A stretch of DNA of 7,818 bases. Source: Omnitrophica WOR_2 bacterium RIFCSPHIGHO2_02_FULL_67_20 (lineage in GTDB: Bacteria > Omnitrophota > Gorgyraeia > Aquiviventales > Aquiviventaceae). A program made the position numbers and the translations under genes. The notes below the pieces were generated by a model. The model was not told the DNA's origin, ran no database searches, and was given only the letters and a program-made list of their open reading frames with translations. Every line of letters starts with the position of its first letter. The stretch's first letter is position 1. Positions 1-6,092 of this stretch are shown piece after piece. The DNA lies in the NCBI GenBank assembly GCA_001805695.1, contig MHGT01000018.1, positions 1-7,818 on the forward strand. Direction: 5' to 3'.

Positions 1-24
1 CAAACGCAGTAAATCCTGTGGCAT

Positions 25-103
25 GATTACAGTGATTTTCGAATGATTACAGTGATGTGTCGTCATCCAAATCACTGGAATCAATTTTGGAATCACCGGA
101 ATC
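25..103. repeat. Four-copy 12-bp motif array in facing orientation (possible IS21-type end)
   Basis: GATTACAGTGAT occurs exactly at 25-36 and 45-56. Its reverse-complement form, ATCACTGTAATC with small changes, recurs as ATCACTGGAATC at 71-82 and ATCACCGGAATC at 92-103. The order is therefore two minus copies then two plus copies, with start-to-start spacings of 20, 26 and 21 bp. Regular multiple terminal repeats of about this size are typical of IS21-family insertion sequence ends, so this may be a transposon end or an end-to-end junction whose transposase genes lie to the left of the window. An operator array for an unknown regulator is the alternative. The repeats are seen directly; the IS21 assignment is inference. 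Confidence 0.5.
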
Positions 104-142
104 GTCACAATTGTTAGTTCGTTTGCTATAGTTGAGCACTCA

Positions 143-171
143 TTCGTCTCGTACCTAACAATATGTATAAT
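143..171 (+). promoter_or_regulatory. Weak candidate promoter for the toxin-antitoxin pair
   Basis: A perfect TATAAT at 166-171 lies in AT-rich DNA 45 nt upstream of the toxin start. The hexamer 17 bp upstream, at 143-148 (TTCGTC), matches the -35 consensus at only two positions, and TTGAGC at 132-137 is too far away (28 bp) to serve. The only support is the -10 box and its position between the repeat array and the first gene. Confidence 0.25.
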
Positions 172-216
172 AGTATGGTAAATAACCCATATCTATGCTA
201 TTCTTGTGACTGAGCG

Positions 217-504
217 ATGGACCGCCACTTCGGGAGCTTTGTTTGGGATGCGAAGAAAGAAGCGGCCAACATCCGAAAACACGGCGTCGATTTTGAGACC
301 GCCGCGAGAGTCTTCAAGGATCCGGACAGGAAGATCTACACCGATGAGTTGCATGGCCAGCCAGAGGAGCGCCTGTTCTGCCTCGGAACGGTCAGGGGCA
401 GGGTCCTGACCGTTCGGTTTACCTATCGAGAGGGCCGTATCAGAATCTACGGAGCAGGGTACTGGAGAAAGGGGAGGCGCTACTATGAGCAAGCGGACAC
501 GTAA
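217..504 (+). CDS. brnT: BrnT family (DUF497) toxin of a type II toxin-antitoxin pair
   Basis: This 95-residue protein has the hallmarks of BrnT toxins, small RNases with a RelE-like fold that inhibit translation. It starts with FVWDAKKEAANIRKHGVDF (about residues 8-26), continues with the acidic loop before EERLFCLG, and has the strand pair RGRVLTVRFTYREGRIRIYGAG. The ATG at 217 is the first in-frame start after a stop at 211-213. No good Shine-Dalgarno sequence precedes it. The 3' end overlaps the antitoxin gene by 20 nt, and toxin-first order is normal for BrnTA. The C-terminus reads GAGYWRKGRRYYEQ rather than the common SARxA...ERxxYE pattern, which I take to be a recognised subfamily variant rather than a broken toxin. 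BrnTA operons are usually autorepressed through the antitoxin. Confidence 0.85.
   Translation: MDRHFGSFVWDAKKEAANIRKHGVDFETAARVFKDPDRKIYTDELHGQPEERLFCLGTVRGRVLTVRFTYREGRIRIYGAGYWRKGRRYYEQADT
471..477 (+). promoter_or_regulatory. Strong ribosome binding site of the antitoxin gene
   Basis: GGGGAGG ends 7 nt before the ATG at 485 and lies inside the end of the toxin gene. The toxin start has no comparable site. This asymmetry would favour antitoxin over toxin synthesis from the shared mRNA, the expected stoichiometry for a toxin-first module. The site is seen; the consequence is inferred. Confidence 0.6.
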
Positions 505-718
505 GACGGACTTCCCCATTGGGAAGCTGACGAGAGTCGAAGATAGCCTCCCCCCGCCGGAGAAGTTGGTGGTGCCGGGGGAAACGATCAAGGTGACGCT
601 CCTCCTCAGCAAGTCGAGCGTCCGGTTCTTCAAGCGCCAAGCCGCGCAGCACCAGACGAAGTACCAGCGGATGCTAAGAGAGCTAGTTGACCGGTATGCG
701 GAGCAGTTTTCAAAGTAA
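485..718 (+). CDS. brnA: CopG/BrnA-type ribbon-helix-helix antitoxin
   Basis: This 77-residue protein lies directly behind, and overlaps, the BrnT toxin gene. The basic N-terminus (MSKRTRKTDF) and the linker with PPPEKLVVP are probably flexible and toxin-binding. Residues 34-41 (TIKVTLLL) form the DNA-contacting beta strand. Residues 42-55 (SKSSVRFFKRQAAQ) and about 58-74 (TKYQRMLRELVDRYAEQ) form the two helices of a ribbon-helix-helix domain. The expected role is to neutralise BrnT and to repress the operon as a dimer. The strong RBS at 471-477 supports the ATG at 485. Assignment to BrnA rests on its partner as well as on its own pattern; 'CopG family antitoxin' is the safer label. Confidence 0.75.
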   Translation: MSKRTRKTDFPIGKLTRVEDSLPPPEKLVVPGETIKVTLLLSKSSVRFFKRQAAQHQTKYQRMLRELVDRYAEQFSK

Positions 719-752
719 CAGCCTGAGCCGACCTAAGGCACCGAGGGGACAG

Positions 753-819
753 GCATTTGGCATGCCAATAGCCCCGCCTAACTGATCCAGGCCGGCGCAT
801 TTGGAATGCCTTCTTTTTA
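753..819 (+). terminator. Candidate terminator after the toxin-antitoxin pair, with a duplicated hairpin motif
   Basis: Two nearly identical 14-mers, GCATTTGGCATGCC at 753-766 and GCATTTGGAATGCC at 797-810, differ at one base. Each can fold into a small hairpin: GGCAT/ATGCC at 752-766 and GCATT/AATGC at 797-809. The second is followed at once by a T-rich run (811-819, ending in TTTTTA), as expected of a rho-independent terminator for the upstream operon. The stems are short, five base pairs, so termination may be weak. Confidence 0.4.
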
Positions 820-852
820 TTCAGAACTTGCGCCAGGCACGCTCCTTTAACG

Positions 853-1056
853 GCATCCACCTGCTCTGTCGAAAACCCGCTTCGAAGTGACCATCGACAC
901 GCCGGGCGGCTTCGCGGGTGACGCGGAGCCGGGGCCCCCACCCGCCCGCAGCCGACGACGGCGATAGTCCGGCGCGGCGAGGACGGGTGGGGTGGCGCAG
1001 CGGCAGGCCCCGCGAAGCCAGCGGGAGAGCGGGTTTTCGACAGAGCAGCATCCACC
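853..1056. mobile_element. 186-bp MITE with perfect 20-bp terminal inverted repeats and 9-bp target duplication
   Basis: The element body is 862-1047. Its left end, TGCTCTGTCGAAAACCCGCT (862-881), is the exact reverse complement of 1028-1047. The direct repeat GCATCCACC flanks it at 853-861 and 1048-1056 and matches over exactly 9 bp. Inner arms also pair: GGCTTCGCGGG at 908-918 with 1009-1019, and CCCCACCCG at 936-944 with 984-992. The element could thus fold into one long imperfect hairpin. No credible coding sequence lies inside, so it must be mobilised in trans. The core GCTnTGTnGAAnA of the end resembles ends of IS5-family (IS903-type) elements, which also make 9-bp duplications; that family link is inference from memory. 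Perfect ends and an intact duplication suggest recent insertion. Confidence 0.85.
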
Positions 1057-1096
1057 CCTTTTTCGTTGCATTCACGGCCTACGTCGGCTACACTTG

Positions 1097-1125
1097 TGAT
1101 ACACTAAAGATACACAAATGTATCA
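1097..1125 (+). promoter_or_regulatory. Operator-like GATACA repeats across the fic start codon
   Basis: GATACAC occurs at 1098-1104 and again at 1109-1115, an 11-bp phase. TGTATC at 1119-1124 is the inverted partner: GATACA(1109-1114)-CAAA-TGTATC, and TGATACA (1097-1103) pairs with TGTATCA (1119-1125). The ATG at 1118-1120 lies inside this block. Helically phased half-sites over the start suggest a repressor site, possibly autoregulation through the winged helix of the Fic protein itself. No convincing -35/-10 pair or Shine-Dalgarno sequence is visible here. The repeats are seen; regulation is inferred. Confidence 0.4.
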
Positions 1126-2137
1126 GCCCAAGTATACGATCACAGAAACCCTTCTCGGCCGTGTGAGCGAAGCCGAAACGCTCCGGACCAAGATCCAGAC
1201 GGCTCCGGTCCAGGTGGCTTGGCTGGAGAGCATTCGTCTGGAGGCGCTGGTGCGCCGGGCCCACTTCTCGACAGCCATTGAGGGTAACCCGCTCACGCTG
1301 CCGGAAGTCGAGGCGTTGGCTGGGGTGAAGAAGGTTGAGGTGAAAGATCGAGCACAGCGCGAGGTGCTTAATTACCTGGCCGCTCTGCGGTGGATTGCCA
1401 GGCAGCCGGCAAAGGCCTCGGTGACGGAAGCCGCGGTGCTGAAGCTCCACCGGATCATCGTCGCCGGATTGCTGGAGCCGAAACTGGTTGGAGCTTACAA
1501 AACTTCTGCCAACGTCATCATGTCCGCGGGCCAGGTCGTGTACCGCCCGCCCGGGCCGCACGCGGCCAAACCTGGGACGCGCGCGTTGGTTGAATGGCTC
1601 GAGGGGCCTGGACGAGCGACCCACCCGATTGTGGCCTCAGCCTGCGCGCACTACGAGGTGGCCCGATTGCACCCCTTCCGGGATGGCAACGGCCGGGTGG
1701 CCAGGGCCCTGGCTACCTGGGTGCTCTATCACCGAGGATTCGATACCCAACACCTCTTTGCAGTCGATCAATACTTCAAGGAGGATCACGAAGGGTATTA
1801 CCAGGCCCTCCAACGGGTCCGCCAAGAGGGCGAAAATCTGATCTCGTGGATCGAGTACGTGGCGTTGGCGGTTTTGGACACCTTACACCGCACGTGCCAG
1901 CGCATCGAGCAGCTGGCTCTGCCGCCTTCGGCCAAGGGACTGTCTCTAACCCGGCAGCAGGAGCGGCTGCTCCTTGAACTGCGGGGCAGGCGGGGGATGA
2001 CGATTGAAGAGCTCCAGCGCCTGCTGGGGGTTGAACGGGTGCAGGTGTATCGGGTTCTGCGTCCCCTGGTAAGCAAACGGATCGTGGACAAATCAACCAC
2101 CCGACCTGTCGTCTATCGCCTCGCGCCGAGACCTTAG
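1118..2137 (+). CDS. fic: Fic family protein (class II, N-terminal inhibitory motif) with C-terminal winged helix
   Basis: This 339-residue protein is a probable AMP (or other nucleotide monophosphate) transferase acting on protein hydroxyl groups. The N-terminus MYQPKYTIT is typical of the stand-alone Fic/DOC type and supports the ATG at 1118. Residues 51-57, STAIEGN, form the inhibitory (S/T)xxxE(G/N) motif that blocks ATP gamma-phosphate binding, so the enzyme carries its own brake (class II). The catalytic loop HPFRDGNGRVAR (185-196) is fully canonical, with the catalytic His185 and an acidic residue for Mg. The flap around YRPPGPH (142-148) is present. Residues about 275-337 form a winged-helix domain (LTRQQERLLLEL, TIEELQRLLGV, VYRVLRPLVSKRIV). 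No separate antitoxin gene is adjacent. The gene lies between a MITE and the korA operon. The target protein cannot be told from sequence. Confidence 0.9.
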   Translation: MYQPKYTITETLLGRVSEAETLRTKIQTAPVQVAWLESIRLEALVRRAHFSTAIEGNPLTLPEVEALAGVKKVEVKDRAQREVLNYLAALRWIARQPAKASVTEAAVLKLHRIIVAGLLEPKLVGAYKTSANVIMSAGQVVYRPPGPHAAKPGTRALVEWLEGPGRATHPIVASACAHYEVARLHPFRDGNGRVARALATWVLYHRGFDTQHLFAVDQYFKEDHEGYYQALQRVRQEGENLISWIEYVALAVLDTLHRTCQRIEQLALPPSAKGLSLTRQQERLLLELRGRRGMTIEELQRLLGVERVQVYRVLRPLVSKRIVDKSTTRPVVYRLAPRP

Positions 2138-2302
2138 AGCCTCTACAAAAAGACCTGACATCATGCACGAAATCATGTTAGCCTATACGGGAGTCGTCCC
2201 GGGGAACGGAGTCCTGCATGGCGAAGATCCTCGTGGACGACTTAGTTGTGTATCTGTATCTCTGCGGTGTCGGGTGTCGCTCTCGCGTAACCAGGAGACG
2301 TC
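2138..2302 (+). other. Leader region between fic and korA
   Basis: This 165-bp gap must hold the korA operon promoter unless fic reads through, but no good -35/-10 pair is visible. CTGACA at 2155-2160 has no acceptable -10 at 16-18 bp; TATACG at 2184-2189 is 23 bp away. A small hairpin, CGGGA-GTCG-TCCCG, lies at 2188-2201. The reading frame that opens at 2218 runs into korA in another frame and looks non-coding. A good ribosome binding site, AGGAG at 2293-2297, lies 5 nt before the korA ATG. No terminator for fic is apparent. Confidence 0.35.
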
Positions 2303-4174
2303 ATGGCACAGACGGCGACAGAACTGACGGTGTGGATCGGCGGGGCCGCCGGCGACGGGATCGCCTCCGCCGGGGAGTCCTTCGTCAAAGCCTGCTCGCG
2401 CTCCGGCTACCACGTGTTCGCCTACAACAGCTACCAGTCGGTCATCCGCGGCGGCCACGTGTGCATGCACATCCGCATCGGCACGCACAAGGTGTACACG
2501 CAGGGGGACGAGCTCGACTACCTGATCGCCCTGAACGCCGACAGCCTCCGGCGCTACGGCAAGCGCGTCATGCCCGGCGGGGCGATCTTCTACAACACCG
2601 ACAAGTTCCAGGCCACGCCCGAGCACGCGGGCCGGGACGTCCAGCTCGTGGGCCTGCCGGTCATGGAGCTCGTCGGCAACCAGCTCATGCAGAACACGGC
2701 GCTGCTGGGCGCCCTCATGCAGGTCCTCGGCCTCGATGCCGCAGCCATCCGTCGGCTGATCCAGGAGCGCTTCCAGAAGAAGGGCGAGGCGGTCATCACG
2801 GCCAACCTGGAGGCGTTCGACAAGAGCGCCGAGTACGCCAAGGCCAAGTCCCGGCCGGGAACCATCCGCGTCGGCGCCGGGGACGGCCAGCGCCGGCCCA
2901 TCGCCGGCGGCAACCCGATGATGGGCTTCGGGGCGCTCGCCGCGGGCTGCCGATTCTACTCCGCCTACCCCATGACCCCCGCCTCGTCGCTCCTCCACTG
3001 GCTCGTGAAGTTCGCCGCCAAGACCGGATTGCTCGTGAAGCAGTGTGAAGACGAGATTTCCGCCCTCAACATGGCCATCGGGGCCGGCCACGTCGGCGTG
3101 CGCGCGATGACCGGCACCTCCGGCGGGGGCTTCGCCCTGATGACCGAGGCCGTCGGCGAGGCGAGCATGACCGAAACGCCGGTCGTCATCGTCGAGGCGC
3201 AGCGCGGCGGCCCCTCGACCGGCCTGCCGACCAAGACCGAGCAGGGCGATCTCTTCCAGCTCCTGGGCGCTTCGCAGGGCGACTACCCGAGGGCCATCTT
3301 CGCCCCGCGCACGCTCCAGGAGTGCTACGACATGACCATCCTGGCCTTCAACATCGCTGAGCGATACCAGTGCCCGGTCCTGCTGGCCACCGACCTCTAT
3401 CTGGCCGAGCGGCTTGAGACCTTCGAGGGCGTGAACATCACGCAGGTTCCGATCGAGCGCGGCGAGCTGGTGACCCAGGGCGACGGCAGCTACCGCCGCT
3501 TCCTCATCACCAAGACCGGGGTCTCGCCGCGCGCGCTGCCGGGCACGCCGGGCACCGTCTATACGGCGGCGACCGACGAGCACGATGAGGACGGCATCGT
3601 CATCAGCGACGTGTTCACGAACCCGGCCATACGCGTGAAGATGATGGAGAAGCGCATGCGGAAGATGGAGTTCCTGGTGAAGGACCTGCCGCCGCCGGAG
3701 CTCACCGGACCCCAGGACGCGGACCTCACGCTGGTCGGGTGGGGCTCGACGTACCAGGTCATGCTGGAGGCCATGGAGGCCATGAATCACGGCGGGCTGT
3801 CCGCCAAAGGCGGATCCGCCTCCGGCGGAACGGTCAACGTCCTGTGCTTGCGCGTCGTCTGGCCGTTCCAGGCCGCCGAGGTCCGGTCACTGCTCGAGCG
3901 CTGCAAGCTGACGATGTCCGTGGAAGCCAACTTCACCGGGCAGATCGTCAAGCTCATCCGGATGGAGACGGGCCTCTCTATCCGGCACCACCTGCGCAAA
4001 TACGACGGCGAACCGTTCGAGCCTCGGCAGGTGATCGAGCAGGCCCGCAAGATCCTCCAGACTAAACCGCGGGAATCCGTCGTCGCCACGGTCGTGAGCG
4101 ACGAGGGGATCCCGCCGGACTTCTCGCCGATCGAGAGCCCCGCGAACGGCGCGGAAGTCTCCAGGCAGCATTGA
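2303..4174 (+). CDS. korA: 2-oxoacid:ferredoxin oxidoreductase, fused gamma-alpha subunit (KorA type)
   Basis: This 623-residue protein is the large chain of a two-subunit oxidoreductase that reversibly converts a 2-oxoacid plus CoA to acyl-CoA and CO2 with ferredoxin as electron partner. Residues 8-185 are the gamma domain (WIGGAAGDGIASAG, then NSYQSVIRGGHV). Residues about 203-440 are the alpha domain with YPMTPAS (222-228) and GGPSTGLPTKTEQGDL (302-317), which bind substrate/CoA and the TPP pyrimidine side. Residues 470-590 are the C-terminal domain (GWGSTY, then WPF). The length matches fused KorA proteins. AGGAG at 2293-2297 supports the start. Residues 500-509 (SAKGGSASGG) come from a tandem palindromic 30-bp insert in a loop that is normally about 10 residues shorter. 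2-Oxoglutarate is the likeliest substrate, but pyruvate or another 2-oxoacid cannot be excluded. Confidence 0.88.
   Translation: MAQTATELTVWIGGAAGDGIASAGESFVKACSRSGYHVFAYNSYQSVIRGGHVCMHIRIGTHKVYTQGDELDYLIALNADSLRRYGKRVMPGGAIFYNTDKFQATPEHAGRDVQLVGLPVMELVGNQLMQNTALLGALMQVLGLDAAAIRRLIQERFQKKGEAVITANLEAFDKSAEYAKAKSRPGTIRVGAGDGQRRPIAGGNPMMGFGALAAGCRFYSAYPMTPASSLLHWLVKFAAKTGLLVKQCEDEISALNMAIGAGHVGVRAMTGTSGGGFALMTEAVGEASMTETPVVIVEAQRGGPSTGLPTKTEQGDLFQLLGASQGDYPRAIFAPRTLQECYDMTILAFNIAERYQCPVLLATDLYLAERLETFEGVNITQVPIERGELVTQGDGSYRRFLITKTGVSPRALPGTPGTVYTAATDEHDEDGIVISDVFTNPAIRVKMMEKRMRKMEFLVKDLPPPELTGPQDADLTLVGWGSTYQVMLEAMEAMNHGGLSAKGGSASGGTVNVLCLRVVWPFQAAEVRSLLERCKLTMSVEANFTGQIVKLIRMETGLSIRHHLRKYDGEPFEPRQVIEQARKILQTKPRESVVATVVSDEGIPPDFSPIESPANGAEVSRQH
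3800..3829 (+). repeat. Two tandem 15-bp palindromes inserted in frame in korA
   Basis: TCCGCC-AAA-GGCGGA (3800-3814) is followed directly by TCCGCC-TCC-GGCGGA (3815-3829). Each unit is a perfect 6-bp inverted repeat around a 3-nt centre, and the junction GGCGGA|TCCGCC is palindromic too. The 30 bp fall exactly on codon boundaries and encode SAKGG then SASGG (residues 500-509). By eye, removing them restores the usual distance between GSTY (481-484) and WPF (520-522). A separate 9-bp tandem, GGAGGCCAT, lies just upstream at 3766-3783. Confidence 0.8.
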
Positions 4175-4188
4175 GCGAAGGAGCGCAC

Positions 4189-5049
4189 ATGGCCCACGTC
4201 AAGGACTACATCGGGAAGGTCAAGCCGGACTGGTGCCCGGGCTGCGGCGATTTCGCGGTGCTCAACGCCCTGCAGCGCGCGCTGGCCGAGCTGGACATCG
4301 CCCCGCACACCGTCCAGGTCGTCTCGGGCATCGGCTGCTCCTCCAACCTGCCCGGGTTCATCCACGCCTACGGCTTCCACGGCCTGCACGGCCGTTCGCT
4401 GCCGGTCGCGAGCGGCGCGCGGCTGGGCAACACGGACCTGACGGTCATCGCGACGGGCGGCGATGGCGACGGCTACGGCATTGGCGTGGGGCACTTCGTC
4501 CACACCTGCCGGCGCAACATCAACATGACCTACATCGTCATGGACAACCAGGTGTACGGGCTGACGACCGGCCAGGCCTCGCCGACGACCGAGAAGGACA
4601 TCCGCACCAAGTCTACGCCGGAGGGGACGATCGAGATCGCCCTCAACCCCGTCGGGCTGGCCCTGGTCTGCGGCGCGACCTACGTCGCCCGCGGCTTCTC
4701 CGGCGATCATCTCCACCTCGCGCAGCTCATGAAGGGCGCGATCGAGCACAAGGGCTTCGCGGTCGTGGACGTCTTCTCCCCCTGCGTCACCTACAACAAG
4801 CACAACACCTATCCGTGGTTCCGCGAGCGGGTCTACAAGCTGGAGGACGAGAAGCACGACACCTCCGACTTCCGGCTCGCCGTGGAGAAGTCGTTCGAGT
4901 GGGGCGCGCGCATCCCGCTGGGGCTGTTCTATAAGGTGGAGCGGCCCACGTACGAGGACGAGGAACCGGCCCTGCGCAGCGGCATCCCGCTGGCTCGGCA
5001 GCCGCTGGAGCGGCCCGACCTGGCGGCGATCATGGAAGATTTCATCTAA
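4189..5049 (+). CDS. korB: 2-oxoacid:ferredoxin oxidoreductase, beta subunit (KorB type)
   Basis: This 286-residue partner of KorA binds thiamine diphosphate and one 4Fe-4S cluster. Cys16 and Cys19 (WCPGCG), Cys50 (SGIGCSS) and Cys199 (SPCVTYN) are the four expected cluster ligands. GDGDGYGIG (91-99) with NQVYGLTTGQ (120-129) is the TPP-Mg binding motif, and residues 130-134 (ASPTT) continue it. I place the start at ATG 4189 because GAAGGAG (4177-4183) sits 5 nt upstream and MAHVKDY fits the family start. A TTG at 4171 would add six residues but has no better support. The gene begins 14 nt after the korA stop and is surely co-transcribed. No separate ferredoxin-like delta subunit is present, as is usual for the fused two-subunit type. 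Confidence 0.9.
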   Translation: MAHVKDYIGKVKPDWCPGCGDFAVLNALQRALAELDIAPHTVQVVSGIGCSSNLPGFIHAYGFHGLHGRSLPVASGARLGNTDLTVIATGGDGDGYGIGVGHFVHTCRRNINMTYIVMDNQVYGLTTGQASPTTEKDIRTKSTPEGTIEIALNPVGLALVCGATYVARGFSGDHLHLAQLMKGAIEHKGFAVVDVFSPCVTYNKHNTYPWFRERVYKLEDEKHDTSDFRLAVEKSFEWGARIPLGLFYKVERPTYEDEEPALRSGIPLARQPLERPDLAAIMEDFI

Positions 5050-5063
5050 CAGGGAGGTGCGCC

Positions 5064-5345
5064 ATGATGGGTTCCGGATCCGGACTGTTGCTGGTGGGCG
5101 TCATCGGCGGCTACTGGCTCCTCGAGCGCGCCGAAACGCACAAAGGAAAGCTGCGGCGCATCGGCCGGGTGCTCGGCGCCCTCGTGATCGTCGTCAGCCT
5201 GCTCGGGGCGGTGTTCCGCGGCTGGAGCGCGTGCCACTGGATGAAGCATCGGCGCGGCATGGGCGGTTGGTCCTGCCCGTTCATGTCCAAGCCGGCGCCA
5301 GCCCCAGCACCGGAGTCTGAGCCGGCGTCCGAGCCCGAACCGTGA
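5064..5345 (+). CDS. Small two-helix membrane protein of unknown function
   Basis: I do not recognise this 93-residue protein. Residues about 6-20 (GSGLLLVGVIGGYWLL) and 33-51 (IGRVLGALVIVVSLLGAVF) are hydrophobic and look like two membrane helices joined by a basic loop (ETHKGKLRRIGR), which would face the cytoplasm under the positive-inside rule. A short segment, residues 54-74, holds two cysteines (SACHW and SCPFM) amid basic residues. The tail from about 76 is a low-complexity Pro/Ala/Glu/Ser run. A strong ribosome binding site (AGGGAGGTG, 5051-5059) precedes the ATG at 5064; ATG 5067 is an equal alternative. It follows korB by 14 nt and overlaps the next gene by 4 nt, so it belongs to the operon. 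A role in the membrane or in metal or redox handling is possible but unproven. Confidence 0.7.
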   Translation: MMGSGSGLLLVGVIGGYWLLERAETHKGKLRRIGRVLGALVIVVSLLGAVFRGWSACHWMKHRRGMGGWSCPFMSKPAPAPAPESEPASEPEP

Positions 5346-6088
5346 GTTCGCCGTTCTTCCCCGCACCCCTGCTTCCTGCGGGCCGTCTGATGCTCGGCTC
5401 GCAGGCCATCGCCTACGCCATCCGTCCCAGCGCGCGCTCGAGGCACCTGCGCATCTGGGCCAGCCCGGAAGCCGGATTCGTCGTGACCGTGCCGCTCTGG
5501 CGTCAGGATACCGCTTCCGTGGAGCGCTTCCTGCGCCGCCACCAGCGGTGGATCTTGCGGCAGGCGCAGTGGCTGGCCCGGGTAAGCGCGCGCATCCCCA
5601 AACGCTGGCCCTACGGCCCGACGCTCCCGTACCGCGGCGAGGAGCATGCGGTCGTGCTCGAGCGCAGCGAGCGGGGGGCGGCGGTCCGGCGCGTGCCGGA
5701 GCGCACCCTGCTGGTGCGGCTGGAGCGTCCCGGCATCGAGGCGGCCCGCCGCCTGCTCAAGCGCTGGTATCTGGGCGAGGCGGGGAGCCGGCTGACGGAA
5801 CGGTTGGCGGTCCTGGGCGAGGCGGCCGGGGTGGGCTGGCGGCGCGTGAGCGTGCGCGACCAGCTCCGGCGATGGGGCAGCTGCTCGGCGACCGGGTGCC
5901 TCAGTTTCAATTACCGGCTCGTCATGGCTCCGCCCGAGGTGATGGACTACGTGATTGTCCACGAGCTGGCCCACCGGCGGGTGCTCAACCACTCCGAGCG
6001 GTTCTGGGAGATCGTCGCCGCGCGCTGTCCCGGCTACCGCGAGGCGCGCGATTGGCTGAGGAGCTACGGCCCATCGCTCGTGCTTTGA
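5342..6088 (+). CDS. YgjP-type zinc metallopeptidase (M48/DUF45 family)
   Basis: This 248-residue protein matches the YgjP/DUF45 family, SprT-like minimal metalloproteases of the cytoplasm. The N-terminal half contains IAYAIRPSARSRHLRI (23-38) and the VTVP strand. The C-terminal half has RRWGSCSATGCLSFNYRL (176-193), a family signature, then APPEVMDYVIVHELAH. The zinc site is HELAH (207-211), with His207, Glu208 and His211, plus a third ligand His217 in NHS, followed by FWEIVAARCPGY. All catalytic residues are present, so it should be active; the substrate is unknown. The GTG start overlaps the previous stop (GTGA, 5342-5345), which suggests translational coupling. An ATG at 5390 would remove 16 residues of non-conserved N-terminus and is an alternative. 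Confidence 0.85.
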   Translation: MSSPFFPAPLLPAGRLMLGSQAIAYAIRPSARSRHLRIWASPEAGFVVTVPLWRQDTASVERFLRRHQRWILRQAQWLARVSARIPKRWPYGPTLPYRGEEHAVVLERSERGAAVRRVPERTLLVRLERPGIEAARRLLKRWYLGEAGSRLTERLAVLGEAAGVGWRRVSVRDQLRRWGSCSATGCLSFNYRLVMAPPEVMDYVIVHELAHRRVLNHSERFWEIVAARCPGYREARDWLRSYGPSLVL

Positions 6089-6092
6089 AGCG

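Noticed and set aside
25..103. CRISPR array
   Set aside because: The repeats are only 12 bp, occur in both orientations and have spacers of under 15 bp. No cas gene is near.
847..1071. MITE region as a structured non-coding RNA
   Set aside because: The long hairpin potential is explained by perfect terminal inverted repeats flanked by a 9-bp target duplication. No promoter or known RNA pattern was seen.
918..1166. Short frame across the MITE into the start of fic
   Set aside because: It spans the terminal repeat of a mobile element and the fic start. It has no ribosome site and no family pattern.
2150..2302. Riboswitch (for example TPP) in the korA leader
   Set aside because: No conserved TPP-riboswitch segments or other riboswitch core could be found; only one small hairpin is present.
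2218..3048. Plus-strand frame overlapping the start of korA
   Set aside because: Most of it is another frame of korA with an Arg/Pro/Ala-rich composition and no recognisable domain. Only the first 85 nt lie outside korA.
2183..3790. Long open frame on the minus strand (535 codons) opposite korA
   Set aside because: It lies antisense to a clearly recognised gene in GC-rich DNA. Its product is low-complexity, rich in His, Arg, Gly and Ala, with no family signature, as expected of a codon-bias shadow. The minus-strand frames at 3787-4857, 5111-5992 and 6402-7670 are rejected for the same reason.
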